64,000 nt of DNA from Nostoc sp. NMS9 (lineage in GTDB: Bacteria > Cyanobacteriota > Cyanobacteriia > Cyanobacteriales > Nostocaceae), in NCBI RefSeq assembly GCF_017114995.1, contig NZ_JABXKL010000005.1, forward strand, positions 124,001-188,000, in the 5' to 3' direction. The position numbers and the translations under genes were made by a program. This document shows, one piece after another, positions 17,586 to 25,905 of the stretch (position 1 is the stretch's first letter; each line of letters opens with the position of its first letter). Below the pieces are notes generated by a model. That model had not been told where the DNA came from. It was given only the letters and a program-made list of their open reading frames with translations, and did not search any database.

Positions 17586-18627
17586 TCTTGCGCCAACGCG
17601 CATCTGGGCCTCGCCCCAAACATTCCAGCCGCCCCTCAGTCCGCTCAAGGCGCAGAATGCGGCGAATTAAGTCAATTCCCACTGTGGGACATCGTTCCTG
17701 TAAATCCTTGATAGAAAAATCTCCAGGTATATTGCTAATAGCATCTAGCACAATAGCTGTTTTAGCACCCTTGACCGAACTGACTAACCCGACTCGCTGC
17801 TCGAACTCCCGGTACGCCGACAGCACTACCACACCCAGAAAATACTCCCACCACGGCAACAAGCTATGCTGTCCTTGATGCCAGTTTTGTGACGATTGAT
17901 AAAGTGTATCGTAGTAGCTTTCTTTTGTGCGTTCTACAATCCGTTCCAAGCTAATAAACCGACCCACTTCATAATCAGCTTTGTACAGTAACAGTAGTGT
18001 TAGCAGCCGAGCCATCCGTCCATTGCCATCACTAAAAGGGTGGATACACAGAAAATCCAGGATGTAAGTGGGGATGAGCAGTAATGGCTCGATTTCCTCG
18101 GACTCAAAGAGGCGGTTGAACTGTTCGTGCAACCGTTGCATTGCATCTGGTGTCGCATAAGCTGGGACTGGCTGAAACCTCACAACCTTAGAGCCATCTG
18201 GGTAAGTTTCGCTGATTACATTGTCTACCGACTTCCAGTGCCCACCCTCACCAACAGTAAACTGGTAAAGGTCACGATGCAGCTGTAACACCACTCCAGG
18301 GGTGAAAGGGATGTGAGCATAGCTGGTGTGGATGGTGGTAAGTACATCTCGATAGCCAGCAATTTCTTGTTCGGAGCGATCGCGGGGCGTAGTTTTTTCG
18401 GCTACCAGTTCCTTGATGCGTTCCAGGGGCGCTGTGATGCCTTCTATACGGTTGGAAGACTCGGTGCTTTGAATAATCGCGGCTTGACGCAGTGTCTCCA
18501 ATACTTGAGGCGACTGTTCTTTGAACAACTCCTGCTTGCCTTTGTACTCACCAATAAGCCGGACGGTACGCAGTAGATTTTGAGTAATTGGCTGGCGTTC
18601 GATAAAGCCTGGTTCAAACGACTGCAT
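17581..18627 (-). CDS. Fic-domain protein (AMPylase/nucleotidyltransferase family)
   Basis: The 348-residue product carries the full Fic motif HPFSDGNGRMAR at residues 196-207, with the catalytic histidine and the GNGR anion loop intact. An N-terminal inhibitory helix motif, SNRIEG (residues 58-63), matches the (S/T)xxxE(G/N) rule of class II Fic proteins, so the enzyme is probably self-inhibited. The C-terminal region (about 280-348) looks like a winged helix. The family transfers AMP or another nucleotide to protein hydroxyls; the target is unknown. The gene lies between two 56-bp direct repeats and may have arrived as a cassette. Confidence 0.9.
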   Translation of the reverse strand: MQSFEPGFIERQPITQNLLRTVRLIGEYKGKQELFKEQSPQVLETLRQAAIIQSTESSNRIEGITAPLERIKELVAEKTTPRDRSEQEIAGYRDVLTTIHTSYAHIPFTPGVVLQLHRDLYQFTVGEGGHWKSVDNVISETYPDGSKVVRFQPVPAYATPDAMQRLHEQFNRLFESEEIEPLLLIPTYILDFLCIHPFSDGNGRMARLLTLLLLYKADYEVGRFISLERIVERTKESYYDTLYQSSQNWHQGQHSLLPWWEYFLGVVVLSAYREFEQRVGLVSSVKGAKTAIVLDAISNIPGDFSIKDLQERCPTVGIDLIRRILRLERTEGRLECLGRGPDARWRKK

Positions 18628-18682
18628 CGACAGTTCCTATCAACTTAACTCCACCATATTCTCATTGCCTCGTCGTTTGAGT

Positions 18683-18718
18683 GCGTTGGCGATCGCGTAG
18701 CGTTCCGTAGGAAAGCCC
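18683..18718. repeat. Small dispersed repeat between fic and Uma2
   Basis: GCGTTGGCGATCGCGTAGCG followed by TTCCGTAGGAAAGCCC matches the GCGTAGCG/CCGTAGG repeat family seen at 10861, 30013 and 58582. Confidence 0.65.
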
Positions 18719-18732
18719 ACTGTACCCCTCTG

Positions 18733-18788
18733 AAAATTTTACGAAATCTTCCGGATTCCTTATTTTGGCGTTCTCTAACGAGGTTTTA
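18733..18788. repeat. 56-bp direct repeat, copy 2 (leader of Uma2 gene)
   Basis: This copy matches 17396-17451 at 51 of 56 positions and ends 6 nt before the Uma2 start codon, so it probably carries that gene's leader or promoter region. Confidence 0.85.
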
Positions 18789-18794
18789 AGTGTG

Positions 18795-19418
18795 ATGTTT
18801 CAAGCTTTATCAAAAACGATCGCTTTTGAAGAATTCCTCAATTGGAAGCCAGATGGTGGATGTTATGAACTACACGACGGAGCAATTGTTGAAATGCAAC
18901 CAGTAGGAAACCATGAAGAGATTAATAGTTTTTTAGCTGGTGAAATAACTTTAGAGTTCAAACGATTAAAACTCCCATACCTCATATCCAAGCAAGCACT
19001 AGTTAAGATTCCTGACAAAGAATCAGGTTATTCGCCTGATGTGATAGTGATAAATCAAAAGAATCTTTCAGCAGAACCGATGTGGAAAAAGTCTTCAACG
19101 GTTACTCAAGCTGCATCGGTTCCCCTAGTTATTGAAGTTGTCAGCACTAATTGGAGGGATGATTATGCATCCAAGCTGGTTGACTATGAAACTTTTGGCG
19201 TTCCTGAATACTGGATTGTTGACTATTTAGCTTTGGGCGGTAGAAGGTACATAGGTAATCCCAAACAACCGACTATTTCGGTTTATTATTTGGTGGATGG
19301 TGAATATCAAGTTAACCTGTTTCGGGGAAATGACCGCATCATATCTCCTACATTCCCAGAATTAAACTTGACCGCCGAACAGATTTTTCAAGCTGGGCGT
19401 TCAGAAAATCAATTATGA
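18795..19418 (+). CDS. Uma2-family (DUF820) PD-(D/E)xK endonuclease-like protein
   Basis: The 207-residue product has the Uma2 core: the N-terminal FEEFLNWKPDGG segment, YSPDVIVI with the metal-binding aspartate, VPLVIEVVSTNWRDDY with the E...K-type active-site region, and the YETFGVPEYWIVD signature. Uma2 genes are hugely expanded in cyanobacteria and their role is not established. I chose the ATG at 18795, where homology begins; an upstream TTG would extend the protein into the direct repeat. It converges with the U32 gene, and the two ends overlap by 6 bp. Confidence 0.88.
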   Translation: MFQALSKTIAFEEFLNWKPDGGCYELHDGAIVEMQPVGNHEEINSFLAGEITLEFKRLKLPYLISKQALVKIPDKESGYSPDVIVINQKNLSAEPMWKKSSTVTQAASVPLVIEVVSTNWRDDYASKLVDYETFGVPEYWIVDYLALGGRRYIGNPKQPTISVYYLVDGEYQVNLFRGNDRIISPTFPELNLTAEQIFQAGRSENQL

Positions 19419-22022
19419 CCGCAATGCAGACACTCCCATAGGGCCACGAGTCACGCCTAATTGATTTTGCAACTTCAACTCTCGCCATAGTTGAGAACCT
19501 GTAATCTCACCTTGCAATAATTGGGTATAAAAATGTATTGTTTTACTCACTTGCTCTGGTGTTTCATTCACAAATTCGATGCGGAAGTGACGTAATCCCA
19601 GTTCTATCAGACGCTGTACGTACTCGGCTCCCGTTTGAGCAGTGCCGTTAAATACAGTATTACGGCAACCTACATCTGCTTTGAGGACGTGTTCGCTACC
19701 TATACGGTCTTTTAATTTCACTTCCTGCTTTTCACAAGGTCGTCCACAGTTGGTGTAATCTGTACCCGTCGATAGAAAGGCACAAAATACGCAGTGTTCC
19801 ATGTGAAACATCGGTATATGCTGATGGATTGTCACCTCAAACCACTGGGGTGGACAACTGGTAAGCAGGTCTTGTAGTTGGGTAATATTCAGGTCATAGG
19901 ATGCCGTCAGCCGTTCTAAACCAAAGCGTTGCTGAAAGTAGTCTGCTGTTAAGGGATTAGCAACGTTGAGCGAAAAATCTCCAATACAACGGTCTTGAGC
20001 AAAGAATTGCAATTGGTCATAGTTGCGTATTAGATAGCCATCTGCTTCTGAACCACGTACTTGCTGCAAAATCCAATTTTCTCCCGGTTTGGTAATTCGG
20101 GGTGGTGCAACCCAAATTGTGGGGAGTGGGGAGTTAGGAGTTATGAGTGCTGAATTATGAGTTAAAAGTGAGGAATTGTCTGCTTTGTTTTTTTGCTGTT
20201 GCTGGCGCACTATTTGCACCGCTTCTCGGTAGGCACGGGGGTCTTCAAATTCACAATACAGTGTTTCAATACCAGCTTTGAGGGCAGCTTGCAGTTGCTT
20301 GAGATTTCGTACCAAGACGATGAGTGAAGGAGATGAAGGAGATGAGGGTAATGAGGAGGGAAATAAATCTTGGAAAGAGACATCAGAACCTAATTGCCAG
20401 CGTTTGGGTTGACTTCGCAATTCTTCTAACTGTGCTACGATTTCCCGCCGCATCCGGTTCAATTCACTTACGGGTAGCATAATAGCACCGCTGAAGTGGT
20501 TGATTAGTGTTCCTAAACAGAAAGGTGTGTTACCGAGACGACCGAATTGTTCTTGTAAACGCTCTGTATCTAGGGGTTTGGTGTGCGCCTCTACCAGAGA
20601 CATTGCAGACTCTACTTGTACAATATTACCGAGTCGATCGCGGGCGATCGCAATCAGTAGCTGACCAACTTCTCCATAAATTTCCATATCAATGGGACGC
20701 TGAAATTGTGGGTTCTCGCCAGCAAAACTCTGACGTAGTTGCTTATCGAGTTCTGGATCGTTGGTTTTCCAAATGCGATCGCCTATATGCACTCGGCGTA
20801 AGTTCAGGTCATTTCTACCAAAGGTCAGCACACTTTCCTTACCTTTGGAAACCACCCCATAAACTCGCCCGCCTTCTTCCTTCGCCTCTGGATGACCGCA
20901 GTCAAATACAATTCCATCCCCTGGTTTTACAGGCGCTTCCAATTTGACTGTTACCTGTTCGTTGTGAATGCGGCTGATTTCACCTAAATAAACCCCACGT
21001 TTTTTACCAAAGCGGGCGTGAACTAGTTCCTGATTATTAATCCCGCCAAACCAGCCCGTGTAGAGTCCGCGAGAAAATGCCATTTCTAGGTTGTAATGTT
21101 CTTGGTCTGATTGACCTCTTTCTCCTTCCCTTGTAGGCAAAGGGGTTAAGGGGTTAGGTCTTTCCAATTCCGTCATTACCCCATCCAAAGCTTGCCGATA
21201 AACACGGGTGACATTAGCAACATACTCTGGAGCTTTCAGGCGACCTTCAATCTTGAGACAGGTTACTCCTGATTTCACCAAATCTGGCAGAACGTCTAAC
21301 CCTGCTAGGTCTTGAGGACTGAGTAAATATTTGCGCTCTTTTAAATTCACAACTTCCCCATCGGCAATTAAATCGTAGGGCATCCGGCAAGCTTGGGCAC
21401 ATTCACCTCGGTTAGCAGAACGTCCGCCTAAAGCCTCACTAGTCAAACACTGACCGGAATACGCTACGCACAAAGCACCGTGAACAAAGACTTCCAAGGG
21501 CAGCGACGTTTCCTGTTGGGCAATCTGCTGTTGAATTTTATTGATTTCTTTGAGAGAACATTCACGCGCCAGCACCACCAATTTACAGCCAAGAGATTTG
21601 GCAAATTCCACCCCAGCCGCACTGGTAATCGTCATTTGCGTGGAAGCATGGATGGGAAAATCGGGGGAAAGGTGACGGATGAGACGGCATATACCAATAT
21701 CTTGAACGATCGCTGCATCCACACCAGCTGCAATAATTGTGCGGAGATATTGCTGTGCTTCTGCTAGTTCTTTGGGGAATATTAGGGTGTTGACAGTGAC
21801 ATAACCCTTTACGCCCCGACGGTGCAGGAATGTCATCAATTGGGGTAAGTCCGCCTCAGTAAAATTTTGTGCCCGCATTCTGGCATTAAACCGATCCAAA
21901 CCAAAGTAAATCGCATCTGCCCCATTTTCCACAGCAGCTTTAGCACAGTCCCAATTACCTGCTGGCGCGAGTAGTTCAGGACGTTGAAGGGAAGGTTGTG
22001 AAGGAGAGCGATCGCTTTTCAT
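19413..22022 (-). CDS. U32-family peptidase / RlhA-like protein with DUF3656 region
   Basis: The 869-residue product starts with the U32 fold (PELLAPAGNWDCAKAAVENG, then the signature CVAYSGQCLTSEALGGRSANRGECAQAC) and ends with a second cysteine-bearing module (HCVFCAFLSTGTDYTNCGRPC). In E. coli the related RlhA takes part in 23S rRNA C2501 hydroxylation, so an RNA-modification role with an iron-sulfur cluster is plausible. Three segments look like intergenic repeats read in frame: LTPLPTREGERGQ near residue 298, SSLPSSPSSPS near 560, and SSLLTHNSALITPNSPLP near 625. The frame is intact throughout and these segments avoid the conserved motifs. Confidence 0.85.
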   Translation of the reverse strand: MKSDRSPSQPSLQRPELLAPAGNWDCAKAAVENGADAIYFGLDRFNARMRAQNFTEADLPQLMTFLHRRGVKGYVTVNTLIFPKELAEAQQYLRTIIAAGVDAAIVQDIGICRLIRHLSPDFPIHASTQMTITSAAGVEFAKSLGCKLVVLARECSLKEINKIQQQIAQQETSLPLEVFVHGALCVAYSGQCLTSEALGGRSANRGECAQACRMPYDLIADGEVVNLKERKYLLSPQDLAGLDVLPDLVKSGVTCLKIEGRLKAPEYVANVTRVYRQALDGVMTELERPNPLTPLPTREGERGQSDQEHYNLEMAFSRGLYTGWFGGINNQELVHARFGKKRGVYLGEISRIHNEQVTVKLEAPVKPGDGIVFDCGHPEAKEEGGRVYGVVSKGKESVLTFGRNDLNLRRVHIGDRIWKTNDPELDKQLRQSFAGENPQFQRPIDMEIYGEVGQLLIAIARDRLGNIVQVESAMSLVEAHTKPLDTERLQEQFGRLGNTPFCLGTLINHFSGAIMLPVSELNRMRREIVAQLEELRSQPKRWQLGSDVSFQDLFPSSLPSSPSSPSLIVLVRNLKQLQAALKAGIETLYCEFEDPRAYREAVQIVRQQQQKNKADNSSLLTHNSALITPNSPLPTIWVAPPRITKPGENWILQQVRGSEADGYLIRNYDQLQFFAQDRCIGDFSLNVANPLTADYFQQRFGLERLTASYDLNITQLQDLLTSCPPQWFEVTIHQHIPMFHMEHCVFCAFLSTGTDYTNCGRPCEKQEVKLKDRIGSEHVLKADVGCRNTVFNGTAQTGAEYVQRLIELGLRHFRIEFVNETPEQVSKTIHFYTQLLQGEITGSQLWRELKLQNQLGVTRGPMGVSALRS

Positions 22023-22285
22023 TAGATTTTGGGAGGGTTAACTAGCACCATAGTGATTTTATCGAAGTTATTGGGGGATGGGGCGATCGCTCTTTCATCT
22101 GCGGTTCATTCAATCCTCTTCTCCTCTGCATCTGGAGTAAGTAGACAGGCGAGAAGAAACAGAACTATATTAAATTTAGTTAAAAAAAGTTTCGCTAGGT
22201 TGTCAATGTATTAACAAAATGGAAATTCTTAAATCAAGCACCGCCTTAACAATTCAAAATTCAAAATTCAAACATTTTAGACATT

Positions 22286-22343
22286 CAGACGGGGATTTAA
22301 ACCCCGACTGAAACTGATCGGAGGCGGAGTGGCTCCGACTCCG
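22286..22343. repeat. Two adjacent GC-rich hairpins upstream of xisH-like gene
   Basis: CGGGGATTTAAACCCCG (22290-22306), inside a longer imperfect palindrome, is followed by CGGAGGCGGAG-TGG-CTCCGACTCCG (22319-22343). They contrast with the AT-rich surroundings of the roughly 380-bp gap after the U32 gene and look like dispersed hairpin repeats. No gene is seen in the gap. Confidence 0.6.
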
Positions 22344-22404
22344 CGCTACATATAGATGTAGGGGTCTTAAACCCTTGAATTTACGATAAATTGGAATTAA
22401 ACCT

Positions 22405-22821
22405 GTGTCTGCTAAAGATGCTTTTCATACAGTTGTCAAAACAGCACTTGAGAAAGATGGCTGGTTAATCACTCACGATCCTTATACCCTCCAGGCAGGA
22501 ACCCTTGAGCTATATATTGATTTAGGAGCAGAAAAAGTTCTTGCAGCCGAAAAACAAGGACAAAAAATAGCTGTTGAAATTAAAAGTTTTTTGAGTCCTT
22601 CAAAAATCACAGAACTTTATGCTGCATTAGGACAATTTATCATTTACCGAATCGCTTTACAAAAACAAGAAGCCAATCGCACTTTATATTTAGCGGTTCC
22701 TAGTACTGTTTACAATGATTTTTTTATACTTCCATTTATCCAATCTGTAATTCAAACTAATCAGCTCTGTTTACTAATTTATAATATTGAACAGGAGGCG
22801 ATCGCCCAATGGCAAAGCTAG
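22405..22821 (+). CDS. xisH: XisH-family protein
   Basis: The 138-residue product matches XisH (fdxN-element excision controlling factor family): SAKDAFHTVVKTALEKDGW at the start, LELYIDLGAEKVLAAEK, then KIAVEIKSFL and YAALGQFIIYRIAL. The D...E-x-K arrangement is that of the PD-(D/E)xK nuclease fold. In Anabaena one copy is needed with XisF and XisI for fdxN-element excision, but many genomic copies have no excisase nearby, as here. The start is a GTG. The gene overlaps the XisI reading frame by 13 nt, so the two are translationally linked. Confidence 0.9.
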   Translation: MSAKDAFHTVVKTALEKDGWLITHDPYTLQAGTLELYIDLGAEKVLAAEKQGQKIAVEIKSFLSPSKITELYAALGQFIIYRIALQKQEANRTLYLAVPSTVYNDFFILPFIQSVIQTNQLCLLIYNIEQEAIAQWQS

Positions 22822-23141
22822 AAGAATATCGAAAATATATTAAGAGTTTGCTTCAACAACACGCTAATACTGTTTGGGATAATCGCATTCAAGCACAGAC
22901 GATTTTTGATACAGAACACGATCGTTATCAATTAGTTTATGTAGGTTGGCGCGAGCAAGACCGCATATATGGGCCTGTTCTCCATGTAGATATTCTTAAC
23001 GAGAAAATCTGGATTCAGCAAGATGGAACGGAGGTGGGAATTGCTAATGAATTGGTTGAATTAGGTGTCCCAAAAGAGGATATTGTTTTAGGTTTTCAGT
23101 TACCCTCTGTACGTAAATATACAGATTTCGCTGTTAGTTAA
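22809..23141 (+). CDS. xisI: XisI-family protein
   Basis: The 110-residue product is a typical XisI: MAKLEEYRKYIKSLLQQHA, DRYQLVYVGWREQDRIYGP, DILNEKIWIQQDGTE and ELVELGVPKEDIVLGF. It starts inside the end of xisH, the standard gene order. No xisF recombinase or element border is visible, so this pair is probably a free-standing, mobile or toxin-antitoxin-like unit, not an excision system. The function outside the fdxN element is unknown. Confidence 0.9.
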   Translation: MAKLEEYRKYIKSLLQQHANTVWDNRIQAQTIFDTEHDRYQLVYVGWREQDRIYGPVLHVDILNEKIWIQQDGTEVGIANELVELGVPKEDIVLGFQLPSVRKYTDFAVS

Positions 23142-23288
23142 TTGAAGGGTGACAATTTTAGCCATTTTCTACTAGCTTGCCTTTTACTTATCATTGTATC
23201 TGCGATCGCTCTCTTGTTTTGCTTCACATCATTAGGTTAAAAACAAGCGAACGCCTGAGCTAAAATAATATCCCAGGCTCAATAAACT

Positions 23289-23558
23289 TTATTGCTCATA
23301 ATGATATTTACAAGTCAAAATAATCAATAAATCTTCTTGCACTTTGTAAACTAATCTATGTTCATCTGTGATTCGCCTTGACCAGTAACCTTGTAGTTCA
23401 TATTTTAATGGTTCTGGCTTCCCTATCCCGGCAAAAGGATCTCTTTGTATATCTGTAATCAGTTCCAATATTTTTTTGAAAATTTTCTTGTCTTCTGTTG
23501 CCCACTGACCTAATTGTTCAAAAGCTTCTGGTTCAAAGGCAACTTTTTTCATATTCAT
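23289..23558 (-). CDS. YoeB/Txe-family ribosome-dependent mRNA interferase toxin
   Basis: The 89-residue product has the YoeB pattern: an EAFEQLGQWATEDKKIFKKI helix, RDPFAGIGKPEPLK, then WSRRITDEHRLVYKV and the C-terminal CKYHYEQ. The conserved glutamate, arginines and terminal histidine-tyrosine that form the RNase site are present, so it looks active. It overlaps the antitoxin gene by 26 nt, a coupling usual for such pairs. The start may be the ATG at 23558 or the next one two codons later. Confidence 0.9.
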   Translation of the reverse strand: MNMKKVAFEPEAFEQLGQWATEDKKIFKKILELITDIQRDPFAGIGKPEPLKYELQGYWSRRITDEHRLVYKVQEDLLIILTCKYHYEQ

Positions 23559-23784
23559 CTAAATCTACATAAACTAGGTTTCCTTTTTCTACATTCTCCA
23601 AAGCTTTGAGCAGATGTTTTTTATTAGTTTCTGATTTTAGAAGATAGGTAGTTTCATCTTCTTCAGTTGGTGTTTCAACTAACACGATGACTTCTACAAC
23701 AGTTCCTTCTGGTAATTCCGTTGCAGACAATTCAATCTTGCCATTTTTTCCGACAATAGCCTTTTGTTTAATCCCACTAAGCAT
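23533..23784 (-). CDS. Antitoxin of the YoeB-type pair
   Basis: The 83-residue product has an N-terminal beta-rich part (QKAIVGKNGKIELSATELPEG) and an acidic C-terminal tail (LVYVDLDEYEKSCL) that would wrap the toxin. It lies directly upstream of, and overlaps, the YoeB-like toxin. It does not look like classical YefM; it resembles the short beta-stranded antitoxins common in cyanobacteria. Autorepression of the operon is expected by analogy only. Confidence 0.82.
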   Translation of the reverse strand: MLSGIKQKAIVGKNGKIELSATELPEGTVVEVIVLVETPTEEDETTYLLKSETNKKHLLKALENVEKGNLVYVDLDEYEKSCL

Positions 23785-23899
23785 AATTCCTATTTACTCC
23801 CATATTTACCACCTTATTGTAACTGTAGATGAATCAGATGAGATTTGGGCGATCGCTCGCTTTTCTTTGTTGGCGTGGGTAGTTCGTTAAAAAGAGCGA

Positions 23900-24064
23900 T
23901 TGCTATTAGACAGAATAGAACTCAAATTGGGAATACTGAGTAAAGTGCGGTTGTTTGCTGCGGAGAATCCAAGCGACTTTTTGCCAGATATAGCCCTACT
24001 GAGTATTTATCAACTTGGAGAAGATTATGACTTTACCAGTGACAGTAACCTTTATGCTTGCTGA
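23900..24064 (+). pseudogene. Possible gene remnant upstream of the 381-residue protein
   Basis: An open frame from a TTG (54 codons) reads as plausible protein (LSKVRLFAAENPSDFLPDIA, then LLSIYQLGEDYDF) and overlaps the start of the next gene in another frame. It has no ATG and no ribosome site. It may be the tail of a truncated gene, or chance. Confidence 0.25.
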
Positions 24065-25172
24065 TTGGATCATTAAAGGAATTGCAGATGGAACATTGGA
24101 AAGGGTTGGAGGTGTAATCCGAGAAGTAGGAAGTAAACATATCGTTACGTGGTTACGGGAGCAGGGATCTCCTACTGGAAATCAGTTAGGGGAAATTGGG
24201 CGAAGTATGCTATTAACTCAAGGAATTTTGCAGGTAACTAGTGCAGTCAGTATACTTAACATGGGTGTCTCAGTTATAGGCTTTGCTGTGATAGCACAAC
24301 GCTTAAAAGAATTAGAGCAACGGCTACAACAAGCACAAAAACTGTTAAATCACATTAACCGTAAAATCGATCTTAGTTTCTATGCTAATTTTCGTGCTGC
24401 AATTGAATTAGCAACTAATGCCTTTACGATGACCAAAACTGAAAATCGTAGAAGTAGCGCACTACAAGCTATTAACCGCTTTTTAGAAGCAGAGCATATT
24501 TATACTGAATTTGCTGATATTGAAATTGAGCAAAAAAGCCAAATTGCTGATGAATATCTGCTGACTTTATCTTTAGCCTACTTAGCTGAAGCACGTTGTT
24601 ATCTTGAATTAGAAGAACACGAAACAGCACTTCGCCGCTTCCAAGAAGGGTCAATAGTAATTCGTTCTCGTATTCAGAAATATGTTAAGCTTCTGCTTAC
24701 TTTTAACCCAGCAGTATACTTACAGCCTCAGTTCAGAGGTCAGATTGATTTGCGGAGGCTAACCCGAATTTACCAATGGCTCGACCCAACTTTGAATGAA
24801 AATGCAGTCTTTGATATGCAACGTATGAATCTATTCATGTTGGCTAAAGATCCGAATAACGCGAAGTGGGTAGAATCGATACCAGCAGCAATTTGGGATT
24901 CTAAAGTAGATTGGGTAGGCAAAGCAATTTTGGATGATCCTAAGCCGCAGATTTATGCACGTCTTCCTAAAACTTTGGCTGTAGTTGAATCTATGATTGA
25001 AACCAATCTTCGTTTTGCAGCATATCAAACAGAATTACAAGCAATATCCCAATTAGGAATCAGCTTTTATGACTGGCTTAAATTAACTCCACCTACAGAA
25101 ATTAAACCAGAGGGTGCAAAATTAATGTACATTATTCCATCTAAACCTTTAGAGTTACAGCCTTCCATGTGA
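24027..25172 (+). CDS. Hypothetical protein with internal hydrophobic stretch and coiled coil
   Basis: I do not recognise this 381-residue family. After about 40 mixed residues there is a hydrophobic stretch (about 64-90: ILQVTSAVSILNMGVSVIGF), followed directly by a strongly heptad-patterned helix (RLKELEQRLQQAQKLLNHIN). The C-terminal 250 residues are helical, with a TPR-like piece (AEARCYLELEEHETALRRFQEG). The ATG at 24027 is preceded by GGAG at 8 nt; a TTG at 24015 is less likely. One hydrophobic helix plus a coiled coil would suit membrane tethering or a helical pore former, but this is inference. The gene sits in a toxin-antitoxin-rich stretch. Confidence 0.7.
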   Translation: MTLPVTVTFMLADWIIKGIADGTLERVGGVIREVGSKHIVTWLREQGSPTGNQLGEIGRSMLLTQGILQVTSAVSILNMGVSVIGFAVIAQRLKELEQRLQQAQKLLNHINRKIDLSFYANFRAAIELATNAFTMTKTENRRSSALQAINRFLEAEHIYTEFADIEIEQKSQIADEYLLTLSLAYLAEARCYLELEEHETALRRFQEGSIVIRSRIQKYVKLLLTFNPAVYLQPQFRGQIDLRRLTRIYQWLDPTLNENAVFDMQRMNLFMLAKDPNNAKWVESIPAAIWDSKVDWVGKAILDDPKPQIYARLPKTLAVVESMIETNLRFAAYQTELQAISQLGISFYDWLKLTPPTEIKPEGAKLMYIIPSKPLELQPSM

Positions 25173-25196
25173 ACTAATTACAGGATTAAAGATGAA

Positions 25197-25619
25197 TTAA
25201 TCAAGGTTAATAAAGTCTCTGGGAGTAATAATCTGGTTTTGATATTCGACTAGGGTCTTGAGTGATAAAAGGTCTTGATCTCCTGTGATGAAAAATTCTG
25301 CATTGGCATCTTTAGCAAGTTCTAAAAATTTGTTGTCATCTGGATCTCTACAGGTGTTTATTTGAGATTTTATTTCTATAAATTGACTGTACTTTTTAAC
25401 TATGTCCAAAAAATCTTGTCGGTCTTCATCTGAGATATATTTATCGAACTTACGTTTGTAAATTCGTGTGTTTAATTCTTGATAAGTTTCATCGCTTTGA
25501 GCAATTTTGAATTCTTTATAGACTTTATCTAGGGCTTTACGGGCTGTTCCATTAGGACTTAGAGCAGCACTAAGTAAAACATTTGTGTCAATGACAATTA
25601 GTTTATGATTCATCGGCAA
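25197..25619 (-). CDS. PIN-domain toxin (COG1569 type)
   Basis: The 140-residue product has the PIN acidic tetrad pattern: VIDTNVLLSAAL near the start, an internal glutamate, CRDPDDNKFLELA and FFITGDQDLL. This is the pattern of single-strand RNases of the 'putative toxin-antitoxin system toxin component, PIN family'. It overlaps the upstream small gene by 17 nt. All acidic positions appear intact, so it may be active. Confidence 0.87.
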   Translation of the reverse strand: MPMNHKLIVIDTNVLLSAALSPNGTARKALDKVYKEFKIAQSDETYQELNTRIYKRKFDKYISDEDRQDFLDIVKKYSQFIEIKSQINTCRDPDDNKFLELAKDANAEFFITGDQDLLSLKTLVEYQNQIITPRDFINLD

Positions 25620-25830
25620 GTAATTCTTCTAGAGTTTCTTCGGTTAATCCTTTGGCTTGAGCATTTCTGCCGATTCTGTCAAAAACACTAAGTAAATCTT
25701 CATCTTTATTATTTGAAGAGGTTTTCTTTATTTCTTGAATAAGTTGTTCTTGTTGTTGTGCGGGAAGTTGTAGGACAAGATTAAGAATTTGCTCGAAGGT
25801 TAGGGGGAGTTGATAGGTTTTTTGAGTCAT
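25603..25830 (-). CDS. Antitoxin partner of the PIN toxin
   Basis: The 75-residue product is acidic and helical (LTFEQILNLVLQLPAQQQEQLIQEI, ending ETLEELLADES). This is the usual cyanobacterial small protein placed before PIN toxins, and it overlaps the toxin by 17 nt. No DNA-binding fold is obvious. Confidence 0.78.
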   Translation of the reverse strand: MTQKTYQLPLTFEQILNLVLQLPAQQQEQLIQEIKKTSSNNKDEDLLSVFDRIGRNAQAKGLTEETLEELLADES

Positions 25831-25905
25831 GGTGAGTTCTAGAGTTAGGGCATAAAAACTTGTTAGCTTTTTTAATCAGGTTTGAGCCAGTTTTTTAGTT
25901 TTAAA

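Noticed and set aside
18765..18794. Upstream TTG start for the Uma2 gene
   Set aside because: It would add ten residues encoded by the 56-bp direct repeat; family similarity begins at the ATG at 18795.
22405..23141. XisH/XisI as part of an fdxN-type excision element
   Set aside because: No XisF-type recombinase and no pair of recombination borders are visible; these families also occur widely as free-standing pairs.
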